From the NCBI GenBank assembly GCA_903929755.1, contig CAIYVZ010000045.1:25474-89473 (forward strand): DNA of 64,000 nucleotides. Reading direction: 5' to 3'. The notes below the pieces were generated by a model, which made no database searches, was not told the DNA's origin, and saw only the letters and a list, made by a program, of their open reading frames with translations. Every line of letters starts with the position of its first letter. The stretch's first letter is position 1. Of the stretch, positions 63,761 to 64,000 are shown piece after piece. This stretch comes from an uncultured Acidobacteriia bacterium (GTDB lineage Bacteria; Acidobacteriota; Terriglobia; Bryobacterales; Bryobacteraceae). Made by a program: the position numbers and the translations under genes.

Positions 63761-64000
63761 TCTATGCGAAGTTGGCCGCGAGGGGAAGGGACGCCAAATT
63801 TTGACGCCAAATTTTGCTAAATACTATTCGCGAAAAGGGTAGTGTCCGCCCCTCCGTTAGTGGTGTCAAGCTTTTTGTGTAAACGTCGATTCGCCAGATG
63901 TCTTTTTCTGGCCCGCCACCCGTAATGCTTACCGGATATGACCGAGCCTTGGATTTTCTCTTACCCAGGCCGTTCTGCTCTGAGAGCGGGTCCGGTCAGG
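63761..64000. other. Upstream region of the cytochrome operon
   Basis: About 240 bases to the window edge hold no recognisable gene. They contain a 13-base direct repeat, GACGCCAAATTTT, twice in tandem at 63790-63802 and 63803-63815, only about 45-70 bases upstream of the start codon, which could be an operator. Confidence 0.4.

Overview
The window is GC-rich bacterial chromosome, almost certainly from an acidobacterium of the Solibacter/Bryobacter type. That is an inference from gene content: an Oar-like TonB-dependent receptor with an N-terminal carboxypeptidase-regulatory domain, several Tat-exported sugar or acid enzymes, quinoprotein dehydrogenases paired with c-type cytochromes, a PEP-CTERM gene, a cytochrome P460 domain fused to FG-GAP repeats, HpnJ, and a giant Ig-like repeat protein. 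No rRNA, tRNA or CRISPR array was recognised.

Region 1 (1-22.2 kb) is mostly minus-strand. It holds a DUF885 peptidase-like lipoprotein cut by the left edge, a TonB-dependent receptor, and the run lysS, lolC/E-like permease, nth, Wzz-like protein. A plus-strand pair follows: a family 2 glycosyltransferase and an alpha/beta-hydrolase-like protein without a nucleophile serine. Next come trpS-larE, hpnJ, a FecR-domain protein, and a tight five-gene run of HpcH/HpaI aldolase, MFS transporter, P460/FG-GAP protein, uvrB and a Rossmann protein. A cupin sugar-epimerase-like gene closes the region.

Region 2 (22.2-34.4 kb) is more accessory. It has a small exported protein, a LigA-like protein, a decapitated TonB-receptor remnant, a Tat-exported enolase-superfamily enzyme overlapping a cytochrome-quinoprotein dehydrogenase, and a hybrid histidine kinase whose 3' end depends on a C8 tract. 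From 30.7 to 34.4 kb lies a graveyard around tyrS: a deleted gamma-glutamyltranspeptidase, a higBA-type toxin-antitoxin locus whose toxin is split by a 124-bp MITE-like insertion, an IS3-type remnant and a frameshifted unknown ORF.

Region 3 (34.4-41.1 kb) has an MFS transporter overlapping a polytopic glycosyltransferase-like protein, queC-queE for 7-deazaguanine synthesis, a Sua5/TsaC gene, a PhoB-like regulator, and a PEP-CTERM gene broken by one in-frame TAG.

Region 4 (41.2-55.6 kb) is one 14.4-kb gene for a 4802-residue exported protein. About 25 repeats of one kind (Thr-His-Phe/Trp and TTGGE signatures) are followed by about 21 SbsA-like Ig repeats. The second array has a higher-order structure: a nine-domain block of about 985 residues occurs twice and begins a third time, with equivalent domains offset by 984-986 residues at every boundary measured between the two full copies. 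A perfect 16-bp hairpin follows the gene.

Region 5 (55.6-64 kb) has a Tat-exported mannonate-dehydratase-like enzyme, a methyltransferase, a degraded ORF, two small membrane proteins, a D-2-hydroxyacid dehydrogenase, and an operon of di-heme cytochrome c, PQQ-type dehydrogenase and Tat-exported sugar isomerase that suggests periplasmic oxidation of a sugar or alcohol.
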